Shown one piece after another: positions 36,261 to 45,102 of a stretch of DNA of 64,000 nt. This DNA comes from Prorocentrum cordatum (Eukaryota; Sar; Dinophyceae; Prorocentrales; Prorocentraceae), in the NCBI GenBank assembly GCA_963575745.1, contig CAUYUJ010009502.1, forward strand, positions 63,951-127,950. The letters are read 5' to 3'. Position 1 is the stretch's first letter. Each line of letters starts with the position of its first letter. Below the pieces are notes generated by a model that worked only from the letters and a program-made list of their open reading frames with translations, ran no database searches and was not told the origin of the DNA. The translations under genes and the position numbers were made by a program.

Positions 36261-37413
36261 CGGCTCCTCTGGAGTCGAATACGCATGCCTCCTCGAACTC
36301 CTCGTGGTCGCGATCCTCCTCGGCGTGGGCCATGCCGACTCCTTCTGCGGGGGCCCTGCGCACCGGTGGATTCCTGCACTCCCGCGCCCAGTGGCCCACC
36401 TTGTTGCAGCGGTGGCAGCGGGTCCTCTTCTTCAGCTCCTCGATCTTCTTACGAGCCTCCCTCTGGTACTCCATGCTGCCCTTGCCGCGACCGCCGGACT
36501 TCCCCTTCGGTTCACTCAAGTCACGGTAGCCACTCGACGTCCTGCGGTCGCGGACGATCCCCCTAGTCTCCTGCCACCTGCCACGGCCTCTGGGTCCAGC
36601 TTGCCACGCCGCCAGCAACGCGTAGGCCTCGTCCTCGTCAAGGATGTCCTCCTCGTTGGTCTCCTCCTGGTCGGAGTCCTCCAGCGCCATCAGCGCTTGT
36701 GCGATCGGGTCCTCGTCCTTGTACAGCTCGTCGTCCCCGTCCACGTAGAACGCCTTGCCACTCCGCTGCTGCCCCGAGGTGTCCCCCTGGTGACCCCTCG
36801 TGGTCTTCTCAAGCGAGCTGTCGTCTCGAAGCCCCTTGAGCGCCGCCCTCGCGTCATCGTACGCCGGTGACCCCGAGGTCTGCAGGATCACCGCCATGCG
36901 CTCCGCGTGGTCCAGCTTCGACTGCCGGACGAGGATGTAGCCCTGCACGTCGTCCAGCGCCACCTGCAGCTTCCTCAGCCTGTCGAACGCCTTCTTGATC
37001 TTCATCGAGTGCTGCTGCAGGCTCTCTCCCTTCTTGCGCTCCGACCCGTAGAAGGTGCGCTCGAACTCCAGGTACTTTTCGTGCACGTTCTTCGGCATGA
37101 TCTCCTGTTCGAGCGCCTTCGCGACGTTCTCCACTCCGTTCTCGCCCTCGAGCTCGCTCTGGTCAAGACCTTCCACGATACTCTGGATCTGGTCGTCGCC
37201 GCCCTCCAGGATGCTGCAGTAGGCGTGGAGACCCCGTTGATGCGTTGGAATCTCCGTCGCCACCTTCGACCAGATCCGTAATCTGCGCACGTACTTCCGC
37301 AGCTCCTCGATCGTCGACCCCTTGACGATGGGCGGCGGAACGTACCTTCCAGCACTCGCGCCCTCACGTGTAACTGGAGCCACGACTTCTTCACCGCCCT
37401 CGTCATCTCCCAT
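35992..37413 (-). CDS. Element 1 gag
   Basis: 473 residues. It starts with ATG (MGDDEGG) about 90 nt after the primer-binding site. Residues 30-200 form an alpha-helical region typical of copia Gag (RKYVRRLRIWSKV, FERTFYGSERKKGESLQQHS). An acidic segment follows (residues 225-262), then a basic Arg/Gly stretch and a perfect CCHC zinc knuckle, C333-x2-C336-x4-H341-x4-C346 (CHRCNKVGHWARECRNPP). Gag packages the RNA in the cytoplasmic particle. Residues after about 385 are low-complexity Arg/Ala/Gly and overlap the protease frame, so the true Gag probably ends or shifts near 36,260. Confidence 0.9.
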   Translation of the reverse strand: MGDDEGGEEVVAPVTREGASAGRYVPPPIVKGSTIEELRKYVRRLRIWSKVATEIPTHQRGLHAYCSILEGGDDQIQSIVEGLDQSELEGENGVENVAKALEQEIMPKNVHEKYLEFERTFYGSERKKGESLQQHSMKIKKAFDRLRKLQVALDDVQGYILVRQSKLDHAERMAVILQTSGSPAYDDARAALKGLRDDSSLEKTTRGHQGDTSGQQRSGKAFYVDGDDELYKDEDPIAQALMALEDSDQEETNEEDILDEDEAYALLAAWQAGPRGRGRWQETRGIVRDRRTSSGYRDLSEPKGKSGGRGKGSMEYQREARKKIEELKKRTRCHRCNKVGHWARECRNPPVRRAPAEGVGMAHAEEDRDHEEFEEACVFDSRGADGGLTAAAARDRRPGEDQEPRAQAAREGARADGPGRAGLQRRRHHIPLGSRDGPVQVSGVSRGSEEEVVQVFSSPATGRLGGHGGYGVF

Positions 37414-37503
37414 GTTGTGGCGATGGGCCGCGATGTCTCCGCCGCGTAGTCACTGTCCACCGCGCTGTCTCTGAATATCAGGTCCGACGAAGCGCAACGC
37501 AGC

Positions 37504-37515
37504 GCTCCGCTACCA
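37504..37515 (-). promoter_or_regulatory. Element 1 primer-binding site
   Basis: Minus strand TGGTAGCGGAGC lies directly inside the right (5') LTR. Its complement ends in CCA as a tRNA 3' end would, and it differs by two bases from the initiator-methionine type site TGGTATCAGAGC common in copia elements. The identical 12-mer sits in the same place in element 2. Confidence 0.8.
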
Positions 37516-37704
37516 CCGAACACGGTGGAGCGGCGGAAACGTAAGCGTGAGCTCTCGCATGCCTTGTTTTCAGCATCAGCCCAGGCTAACACGCGTCTGC
37601 CTCCAAGGGGCCGAAGCCCCTGATCGAACCAAACAGGTTGCGGAAAGGGGCTGAGTGTCTGGCATCCTCAGAAGGCCTCTAGAGGGACCCTGGGTCAACT
37701 CGCA
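37516..37704 (-). repeat. Element 1 LTR, 5' copy (right)
   Basis: 189 bp matching 29,977-30,165. Spliced-leader-like segment at 37,622-37,643, beginning 61 nt after the LTR edge; hairpin with a TTCG loop at 37,606-37,621, stem AGGGGC/GCCCCT closed by C-G, directly following it. As the 5' LTR it should contain the promoter; no TATA box is evident, which is usual for dinoflagellates. Confidence 0.92.
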
Positions 37705-38030
37705 AAATGAATGATCATGTCATGCGTGCGCGCTTTTGGCAGTTTGTCGTTCATGCGTTTGGTTTCCGCGCCTCGCTCTTCTCCGAAAATTCAGAACAAA
37801 CTCATTATTCAAAGAGCTGTTGCATCTGTGCCTCCTCTGTTTTATTTTTCATTTTCATAATTTTACAGGCGCCGACCTGTTCCGATAATGTACACAAAAG
37901 TGACCATGCGTTTTTCTGGATATTTCCCCGCATGCTTTGTGGGGCTCTGGTTTTCTTCCCTGCCGCGCCGCACCCGCGACACTCACCTCACTCTTCCCCC
38001 TCCTCCTCCTCCTCCTCCTCCTCCTCGCAG
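37705..38030 (+). repeat. Interspersed repeat X, right flank of element 1
   Basis: Starts with the target duplication AAATGA, then GAATGATCATGTCATGCGTG, CTGTTGCATCTGTGCCTCC and ACAGGCGCCGACCTGTTCCG. It ends near 37,920 and is followed by mixed sequence and a short (TCC)n at 37,998-38,030. No gene. Confidence 0.75.
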
Positions 38031-38170
38031 CACTGCTCAGCACAGCTCAGCTCAGCTCAGCTCAGCTCAGCACGGCACAGCTGAGCACAGCTCAGCTCAG
38101 CTCAGCTCAGCACAGCACAGCACAGCACAGGACAGTTCACCGCACAGCAGCACAGCACAGTACAGCGCAG
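38030..38170. repeat. CAGCTCAGCA short-repeat tract
   Basis: Alternating GCTCA and GCACA pentamers (CAGCTCAGCTCAGCACAGCA) for about 140 bp, leading into the 90-bp minisatellite. Confidence 0.9.
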
Positions 38171-38219
38171 CATAGCACACAAGGCTGGCGCGCAGGGCAC
38201 GGCACGGCACAGCGTAGCA

Positions 38220-39290
38220 GGGGTGGCACTTTCTCGACACCAGAGAGGGTGCGCAGGGGGTGGTCCCCCAGCGCGGTCTCTATGCGTGCCAGGGTCGGAG
38301 AGCGTGGCAGGGGTGGCGCTTTCTCGACACCGGAGAGGGTGCGCAGGGGGTGGTCCCTCAGCGCGGTCTCTATGCGTGCCAGGGTCGGAGAGCGCGGCAG
38401 GGGTGGCGCTTTCTCGACACCGGAGAGGGTGCGCAGGGGGTGGTCCCTCAGCGCGTTTTCTATGCGTGCCAGGGTCGGAGAGCGCGGCAGGGGTGGCACT
38501 TTCTCGACACCAGAAGAGTGCACAGGGGGTGGTCCCTCAGCGCGTTTTCTATGCGTGCCAGGGTCGGGGAGCGTGGCAGGGGTGGCACTTTCTCGACACC
38601 AGAGAGGGTGCGCAGGGGTGGTCCCTCAGCGCGGTCTCTATGCGTGCTAGGGCCGGAGAGCGTGGCAGGGGTGGCACTTTCTCGACACAAGAGAGGGTGC
38701 GCAGGGGGTGGTCCCTCAGCGCGGTCTCTATGCGTGCCAGTGTCGGAGAGCGTGGCAGGGGTGGCACTTTCTCGAAACCAGAGAGGGTGCACAGGGGGTG
38801 GTCCCTCAGCGCGGTCTCTATACGTGCCAATGTCGGAGAGCGCGGTGGGGGGTGGCACTTTCTCGACACCAGAGAGGGCGCGCAGGGGGTGGTCCCTCAG
38901 CGCGGTCTCTATGCGTGCCAGGGTCGGAGAGCGCGGCAGGCGCGGCACTTTCTCGACACCAGAGACGGTGCGCAGGGGGTGGTCCCTCAGCGCGGTCTCT
39001 ATGCGTGCCAGGGTCGGAAAGCGTGGCAGGGGTGGCACTTTCTCGACACCAGAGAGGGTGCGCAGGGGGTGGTCCCTCAGCGCGGTCTCTATGCGTGCCA
39101 GGGTCGGAGAGCGCGGCAGGCGCGGCACTTTCTCGACACCGGAGAGGGTGCGCAGGGGGTGGTCCCTCAGCGCGGTCTCTATGCGTGCCAGGGTCGGAAA
39201 GCGTGGCAAGGGTGTCACCTTCTCGACACCAGAGAGGGTGCGCAGGGGGTGGTCCCTCAGCGCGATCTCTACGCGTGCCAGGGTCGGAAC
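38220..39290. repeat. 90-bp minisatellite, ~12 copies
   Basis: TTCTCGACAC recurs at 38,231, 38,321, 38,411, 38,501, 38,590 and 38,679 and onwards every 89-90 bp. Unit pieces: GAGAGGGTGCGCAGGGGGTG, GTCCCTCAGCGCGGTCTCTA, TGCGTGCCAGGGTCGGAGAG. Because 90 is divisible by three and the unit lacks stops in several frames, long open frames exist on both strands (up to about 500 residues). They encode a perfectly periodic 30-residue peptide and continue into the (TCC)n, so I do not call them genes. Confidence 0.95.
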
Positions 39291-39660
39291 CTCCTCCTCC
39301 TCCTCCTCCGCCTCCTCCTCCTCCTCCTCCTCCTCCTCCTCCTCCTCCCCTCCTCCTCCTCCTCTCTCCTCCTCTTCCGTCCTCCCTCCTCCTCCTCCTC
39401 CTCCTCCCCTCCTCCTCCTCCTCCTCCTCCTCCTCCCTCCATCCTCCTCCTCCTCCTCCTCCTCCTCCTCCTCCTCCGACTCCTCCTCCTCCTCCTCCTG
39501 CCTCCTCCTCCTCCTCCTGCCTCCTCCTCCTCCTCCTCCTCCTCCTCCTCCTCCTCCTCCTCTCCTCCTCCTCCTCCTCCTCACTCCTCCTCCTCTCCTC
39601 CTCCTCCTCCTCCTCCTCCTCTCCTCCTCCTCCTCCTCCTCCTCCTCCTCCTCCTCCTCC
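39290..39660. repeat. (TCC)n tract
   Basis: Nearly pure CTCCTC for 370 bp with occasional CTCCGCC or CTGCC interruptions. Low complexity on both strands. Confidence 0.97.
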
Positions 39661-39955
39661 CTGTCCCGCGCCGCCGGCTCCCGAGCGGGACCGGCACCCC
39701 CTGCGCCCAAGGGGGGCCGACGGCGAAGCCGGAAACAGGTCAGTCCGGCGGGGGCTAACCGACAAGCAGGTTAATTCGCTGGCGCGCTCTGGAAATGGAG
39801 GAGAGGAGGAGGAGGAGGAGGAAAGGGGCGGCCAGGCGGGGGAGAGAGGGGGGGAGGAAGAAGAAGGGGGGACGGGGGGCGGGGGGCGGTCGTCGAGGCG
39901 GTCATCGTCGCCGAGGGGGGGGGGCTGGCGGCGGTCGTGGTGGAAGTGGTTAGCG
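39661..39955. other. Left flank of element 2
   Basis: GC-rich unique sequence followed by a purine-rich block and a GGCGGTCGTGG motif. The last five bases, TAGCG (39,951-39,955), are one copy of the target duplication. No gene. Confidence 0.6.
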
Positions 39956-40179
39956 AGTCTGAAATGACTACGGTAAGTCAAATAGCGTCCAATGCCATGC
40001 TGTGTTGGTTCAGTATGGGGAGTGGACGGATAGGATAAGATCGATTGATCTTTCCAGCACATAGCGAACACACGCAGTGTCCGGGCAAATAGGGCGCGCG
40101 TGCCTTGAGCCAAAGGCAACGGCGCGCGGGCTATACTCCCGATCCTCTATAACATCCCCCAAAGAGCTACCCTTAAAGT
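39956..40179 (-). repeat. Element 2 LTR, 3' copy (left)
   Basis: 224 bp. On the minus strand it starts ACTTTAAGGGTAGC and ends ATTTCAGACT. It contains CCGTTGCCTTTGGCTCAAG (40,104-40,122, minus), almost the dinoflagellate spliced leader, inside an imperfect hairpin GCCTT...AAGGC with outer GCGCG/CGCGC pairs. Confidence 0.92.
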
Positions 40180-40585
40180 CGGGGGGGAGGAGACGGAGAG
40201 TGCAGCCGCGCAGCCGTTAGGCTCTAGAAAGGCCGCGCGCACAACTGGTTGCAAGAAAAACAGTACGCACAGTCTGGCCTAACACCAGACTGCAGGGCGA
40301 GATTATTCGCCGGCGAGTTTCCTCGCAAAACACTTTCACGCATACGCAGGATAGCCCCTTGGACATCAAAGGGCTATCGGCCCGGCTAGAGGTAAGCCAA
40401 ACAGGCTATTCCTCTCCAGGCAAAAGGTATTAAAGCAAAGAGCCTAAATCAATCTGAACAGGCTCGTTGCCAAGCGTGAAAAGTAGGGCTCGTTTCCGAG
40501 CAGCTAGGAGGGCGCCTCTGTATTAGGCGCCCGTGCTGGCAAACTGGACCGCGGGGGCAGCAAGGACAGACTAAAACTGATTCGA
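40180..40585 (-). other. Element 2 3' untranslated region with stacked hairpins
   Basis: No open frame. It holds three copies of the GNRA mini-hairpin (40,313-40,326; 40,462-40,475 with one G-U pair; 40,488-40,501) plus larger hairpins: AGTCTGG/CCAGACT (40,271-40,291), ATAGCCC/GGGCTAT (40,351-40,377) and GGGCGCCT/AGGCGCCC with a 7-nt loop (40,510-40,532). This concentration of pairing suggests a structured RNA 3' end. Confidence 0.75.
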
Positions 40586-41340
40586 CTAAGGCTTACTTCT
40601 GTCCTCAGGACCACGAAAGGGAACAAACTGCTTCACGTCATACTTAAATGACTGAGTGCCTGACATCACTTCCAAAAGCAGCTCCCGATCGATTCTCCCC
40701 TTTGTATGCCCATCTGCGGTCATGTCTCTAGTGTCACACCACTGTACGTTATGCACTATACCTATATCCATGAGCTCACGTATCCAGCTGATATGTCCCA
40801 GCAAAGTCCGTTCCGTCGGTATCTCAGCGATTTGTATACAGACTCAGCGTCTATAGTAATGGATACTTTGATAGCTAGGCCTCCAACTTCACGCATATCT
40901 CGTAGTTGTCGTGGAGTAAGTGTCCCTGCCTTGAGCTCGTGGAGAGTGATGGGCGCGGGATAGCATTCATCAAGATTGTGCGCAGCTGCAAGCGCCTCGG
41001 CGGCATAGCTGGACCTCACCTGCAGTCGGTGTGATTTACATAGTCCGTCGCAAAGGTGAATGACGGATTTGCCTTGAGGCGAGTTTCCTCGCCGTAATAC
41101 GTTAGCCCCACGAATACCGTAGCCCTTGGTTTCATCGCCCCCCTCCCCGGTGAACTTCCGATACCCCGAATTACCGTGTATGTCTAGTTCATTCGTCGGT
41201 TTCATCCGAGGGAAGGTGATGCGTTTCGGGCTGCTGATCAGCTTTCGCGTCACAGCATTCAGTCGTCTGACTTGTAAGTCGGTGGGCTCTTGGATCTTCT
41301 GGAGAGAGACCACATACACCATAAGCCAGACTTGAGTAAG
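40586..41340 (-). pseudogene. Element 2 RNase H (two frames)
   Basis: N-terminal part in the frame 40,762-41,322: HGNSGYRKFTGEG, where copia RNase H normally has an Asp, here Asn; then the conserved Glu in SSYAAEALAAAHNLDE and Asp in ITIDAESVYKSL. The C-terminal part is in another frame (40,586-40,804): LLGHISWIRELMDIG, then WCDTRDMTADGHTKGRIDRE with the final Asp. A frameshift near 40,835 separates them, and another near 41,400 separates RNase H from RT. A GNRA hairpin at 41,078-41,093 (6-bp stem) is read as RRGNSP within the domain. Confidence 0.85.
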
Positions 41341-42389
41341 AAGGGCATAGGCGAGAGCTCCTCGCAGGCTAACGAACGTGTCGGCGATGAGTTTGGTAGC
41401 CTTGGCGTCGCCGCCGCTCCCGTAAGTTCAGGGTGTGTGATAGGGCGTAGTTGTTTAATGTACTCGTCCTGATCCATGATCACATCGCCTTGTTCATTCT
41501 TACTGTAGCGAACGGCGCAGTTCGTATAAGAATGTTTGTTGAGCTTGCATTTACCAAACACCTTCTCGACACGTTCTACATAGTCATATACGCTTTTCTC
41601 TACGCCTGTCATATTGATATCGTCGACATGTTTTGCTGTTAACAGATCCTGACTAAATTCAAACTCAGGATCGTAACTTGCCGGTGCGAGGCCTATGGCT
41701 CGTGTAGTCGTACGAAGTTTGAGGGGGAACGCTCTTGGGGCGTCCTTTGCACCCGTTCCTGGCCTGAGGCACCTGAGACAGTGTCGGCTTTCATCGTAAG
41801 AAAAGAAGCCTGGTAGTGCACGAAGCACCTGGGCACCTCCTGGTGGAAGAGTGAGGCAAACCATGCGAGTTCCCTCGCCGGTGGCATGAGCAAGTTCCTC
41901 ATAGGTCAGACCTTTGAGGAACGCTTTGTCGATATCCATAGATACTAAGATCCATGACGGATGACATGCCACCTCACTTGCCAGGAGCCTCTGGGGCTGT
42001 CTTCGAGCAATTCCTGAGAAGGTTTCTACATCGAACGCCTCCGTGTCCATGAATCCGCGAAGGACAAGTCTGAGACGGATGGTTTTAACGTTCTCGGTGC
42101 CTACCCTCACACACTTCCACTTGTATACATATCTGGATGTCATGATGTTGGAAGCTTTAGATAGGTCATACATCTCAAAGCACCGGTTGTCAAGCCAGAT
42201 CTTGAGTTCGGTGTACAAAGCTTCACTGACCTCTTTAGGATGTGCTGCTGTATCGGATTTGGTGAGTAGGTCGTCTTCCTTGACTACCACAGCACGTTTA
42301 GCAGCCGATGATACGTATACTCTCATCGTTGCGACCAGGTCAGTTTCAAGCTGTGCAAGTTGGGTCTGATCCAACACTACTTTTGACAT
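41259..42389 (-). pseudogene. Element 2 reverse transcriptase
   Basis: 376-residue frame with Ty1/copia RT: YVYKWKCVRVG, RLRLVLRGFMD, ETFSGIARRQPQRLL, catalytic Asp in SMDIDKAFLKG (D152), TLPPGGAQVLRALPG, CLRPGTGAKDAPRAF, and the YxDD box as HVDD (254-257) in AKHVDDINMTG, with both Asp kept but Tyr replaced by His. Family members continue through ADTFVSLRGALAYALLTQ; that sequence is present but in another frame after about 41,410, so the last ~45 residues of this frame are out of register. It copies element RNA into DNA in the particle. Confidence 0.9.
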
Positions 42390-42489
42390 CTCTGGCGTGA
42401 AACATAACTCAACATAAGGACCATGTTCTTCACAGTCAAGAGAATAGCCCTCGTCAGGTGTAGTCGAACATAAAGATAAGACAGGGCTC

Positions 42490-42930
42490 TTATAGTTCAG
42501 GTTCGTGTCCGAGCGTCTCCGACACTACGGTATCTTCCTCGTCCACGGATGCTGAGACCAAGACACATTGGCCAGACAGCATAGTTGTTGGGACGCAGTA
42601 GAGATGGTCGTCGATAGCCGTTGTGGGATGAAGGTCCATGCGTAACTCATCGTACCACTCCTCCATCATCATAGCCTGGATGTCATGTTCCTCGCTTTCT
42701 TCGTAGATTGTAGACAGGCGACCTTCACTTGGTGATGAAGCACCGGGGGTGTCCGGTGGAGGCCAGTCTCCAGGCTGGTCGTGTTCTCCAGACATTGTGC
42801 CCAAGTGCTGATACTTGGCAAGGTCGTCATGAAATCCTGGGGAAGGAACTTGTGACGTCAGGCACTGGATGAGTCTGGAGTGAGTGCTACCAGTGATTTG
42901 AGAGATGTTCCGGCCGGTGCCCACACACTC
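42490..42930 (-). pseudogene. Element 2 integrase-RT linker
   Basis: 144 residues, acidic and Pro/Ser-rich (STIYEESEEHDIQAMMMEEW), in the same frame as the integrase ORF and separated from it by a single TAA (42,931-42,933). Copia elements carry a variable linker here. A GAGA-loop hairpin copy with one T-T mismatch lies at 42,772-42,785 (read as PGDWP). No domain recognised. Confidence 0.55.
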
Positions 42931-45096
42931 TTAATAGTGGAAGGCTGGGTTAACATCGTTGTCGTAGTGGATGAGTGTAGACCCGGTGGCGTACTTCACT
43001 GCAGGTAGATTTGACACGTTCTTGGCCAATCTGACGGCCATATTGTCCATGCCAAGTTCCCTGGTAAGAAGGCATTCAATGTATAACGTGTGGCGAGCAT
43101 CAGGATACATTACAATTACCTCGCGCGATCCTGCCTTGACGACGACGTGTCCTCGTTCAGGCACGTTACGGACCACAGGAAACGGGCCATTCCAGCCACC
43201 ATGGTCGTCCTTAGCGGCTATGGGTCGGTGATGGTCGACCAAGTCTCCTGCTGAGTAAAAGCGAGCACCATCTGGGGCCGTCTTAGCCCTGAGAACACGA
43301 TTTGTCTTAGCTACCGCCGTGGCTTGAGTTATTGCTTCCAGGCTAACTTCCCTCACGCGACGTTCTCGTTCGTGGCCTGACGTCTCGGGTCCCTTTGGGA
43401 AGTCAAGGGTGTCGAGGTCAGGAAGAAAAGAGGGCTGTCGCCCAGTGTGTGCTTGGTACGGCGATACTCCGTTGTAAAACGTGAAAGCGTTGGTGACGAA
43501 GATGCCTTCAGCCAATACTCTAGTAAATACAACGGGGATGTTGTGTCTGTTTAGCTCTTCCTCAATCATATGGAGAGTACCCCTAAGAACGCCATTGCAT
43601 GACTCGGTCGAGGTCGCGCGTTGGCCAGGCGCTCGGATACGAAGTGTCGCACCCTTGTTCGCCATCATGGCCTTGGCAGTGTCATTGTTGAGGGCACCTT
43701 CTCCATCTGAATACAAAACTTTGAAGGGTCCACGATAGGCAATCCAGCAGTAGTGGTAGGCGTCGAGTATAGTGTCACGTTCTCTATCAGAAATCTCTTG
43801 GCCTGCTGCCAGGCGGATACATCGGTCCATAATATGAAATATGGTTCGTTTCTTGTAAAACATGAGATCTACTTCGCCTTCATCAAGCCAATTTCCAGGA
43901 AGGCTTACAGAAGGTAGCGTACAATTACATGGACGTTCCCATGCTCTACATTCCCGACATGTGTCACCGATTTCTTTGATCATATTTAGTCGAACGCTAT
44001 CCAGTCCCACTTTGTCTAGGATCAGCCTCATCTTGGGTTCCTTCGCGTGATACCACCGTAAGTGCAGTTTACGGAGTTCCTTCTTGACTACGTGAGGCTC
44101 GTGACTACTGAGGTTTTGCAGACTGTGTTGGATGTCAAATCTCGCCCAGTCGGGCAGTCCTGGCGCCCCCGAGACGGTTGAGGCAAGAGGGTTCCTCGTG
44201 GCTCTCCGCAGCCGGTCCCCTTCGTCAGCTGCATATGGTGGTGGAGTTACGCCTTGTAGGCGACCACGGCGGGCCGCTACTTGTGGCGGCTCGCCTGAAG
44301 ACGCGGAGGGCGCGTTTCCACGCTCGGGCGCGTCTCGCAGCATGTTGTAACTGCTGGCGCCAGATGTAGGATCTGCGTTCCCAAAGGCTCGCGGTCGCGG
44401 TGGCCTGGCGCGAGCGCCCTGACGGCCACCCGATGCCGAAGCTTGGCCCTCCCCAGGCTTGGGGAAGGGTTTCCACCAAGCTGGCACATTGCGGCCCTCG
44501 GGATCATGATCATCTGGGAGTTTGAACGGCTCGGCAAAACGGCATTTGCCGGGCTCAGTGTCGAGGTGGTTCTTACCGCCCTTTCTTCTCGTAAGGTCCC
44601 ATTGGCACGCAGGACATGGCCAGTATACAGAGATAGAGTCATGATACTTACACTGTGTAAGGTCTCTGTTGTGGCTGGGAATGTCCTTTCGGACATTGCC
44701 GACGCATGCTGGGCATGTCGCCACTTTTGGGATGATACGATCGCCGATGCGTCTCACACCTTCTCCTGGTTCAGCTTGATCAGGAAGGTCGGCAGGGTAA
44801 GCACGGGCAGCTTGTGTAGGCGCGTCTCCGCGCGTGGTGTCGATGGCTTTCGCCAGATAGACGGCTTCCACATAGGCAGACTGCAGTCTTCGAGTGTATT
44901 TTTGTGCCAGTGAAAGCTCCCTGTTGCACGGTTGTGCATGCACATGCTGACAGTTGCACTTGAGTCGCTCAAAGGGTTTAAGAATTGTCTCGTCGTTGCT
45001 GGTGATATGTGTCGGCTTCTTGCTATAGTCACCAGCCGTATCTTTAAGTCCTGTCGCACATTGGTCGATGCGTACGGCTGGGGAAATATCATCCAC
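42931..45096 (-). CDS. Element 2 integrase with N-terminal methyltransferase-like tail and zinc motifs
   Basis: 721 residues. Residues 1-60 continue the methyltransferase-like domain across an in-frame TGA. Two Cys/His clusters follow: C128-x2-C131...H142...C149, and C161-x2-C164-x12-H177-x7-C185, possible zinc ribbons not usual in copia. Integrase: H345 and H350 (HLRWYH), C380-x2-C383 (CRECRAW), catalytic D410 (GEVDLMF), D464 (LYSDGEGA), E498 (TSTESCNG), with 33 residues between the last two (35 is usual). The C-terminal GGWNGPFPVVRNV matches the family's WxGPxxV motif. It should insert cDNA, giving the 5-bp duplication seen. Hairpins at 44,310 (RGNAP) and 44,820 (RGDAP) lie between the zinc clusters and the core. 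Confidence 0.9.
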   Translation of the reverse strand: MDDISPAVRIDQCATGLKDTAGDYSKKPTHITSNDETILKPFERLKCNCQHVHAQPCNRELSLAQKYTRRLQSAYVEAVYLAKAIDTTRGDAPTQAARAYPADLPDQAEPGEGVRRIGDRIIPKVATCPACVGNVRKDIPSHNRDLTQCKYHDSISVYWPCPACQWDLTRRKGGKNHLDTEPGKCRFAEPFKLPDDHDPEGRNVPAWWKPFPKPGEGQASASGGRQGARARPPRPRAFGNADPTSGASSYNMLRDAPERGNAPSASSGEPPQVAARRGRLQGVTPPPYAADEGDRLRRATRNPLASTVSGAPGLPDWARFDIQHSLQNLSSHEPHVVKKELRKLHLRWYHAKEPKMRLILDKVGLDSVRLNMIKEIGDTCRECRAWERPCNCTLPSVSLPGNWLDEGEVDLMFYKKRTIFHIMDRCIRLAAGQEISDRERDTILDAYHYCWIAYRGPFKVLYSDGEGALNNDTAKAMMANKGATLRIRAPGQRATSTESCNGVLRGTLHMIEEELNRHNIPVVFTRVLAEGIFVTNAFTFYNGVSPYQAHTGRQPSFLPDLDTLDFPKGPETSGHERERRVREVSLEAITQATAVAKTNRVLRAKTAPDGARFYSAGDLVDHHRPIAAKDDHGGWNGPFPVVRNVPERGHVVVKAGSREVIVMYPDARHTLYIECLLTRELGMDNMAVRLAKNVSNLPAVKYATGSTLIHYDNDVNPAFHY

Positions 45097-45102
45097 CCAT
45101 GC

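Larger units (their letters stand above)
29977..37704 (-). mobile_element. Element 1: copia-like LTR retrotransposon, 7.7 kb
   Basis: Complete on structural criteria: two 189-bp LTRs differing at about seven positions (about 96% identical by eye, mostly transitions), AAATGA on both sides as target duplication (or 5-bp AAATG, since the base next to the LTR is ambiguous), a primer-binding site beside the right LTR, and coding order gag, protease, methyltransferase-like, integrase, RT, RNase H on the minus strand. Integrase before RT is the Ty1/copia order. The coding region is broken by at least three frame changes and one TGA, and the RT YxDD box is altered, so this copy is probably dead. Confidence 0.93.

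Noticed and set aside
38223-39758. A 511-codon plus-strand frame and a 433-codon minus-strand frame
   Set aside because: Pure translation of the 90-bp minisatellite plus (TCC)n; open in several frames at once.
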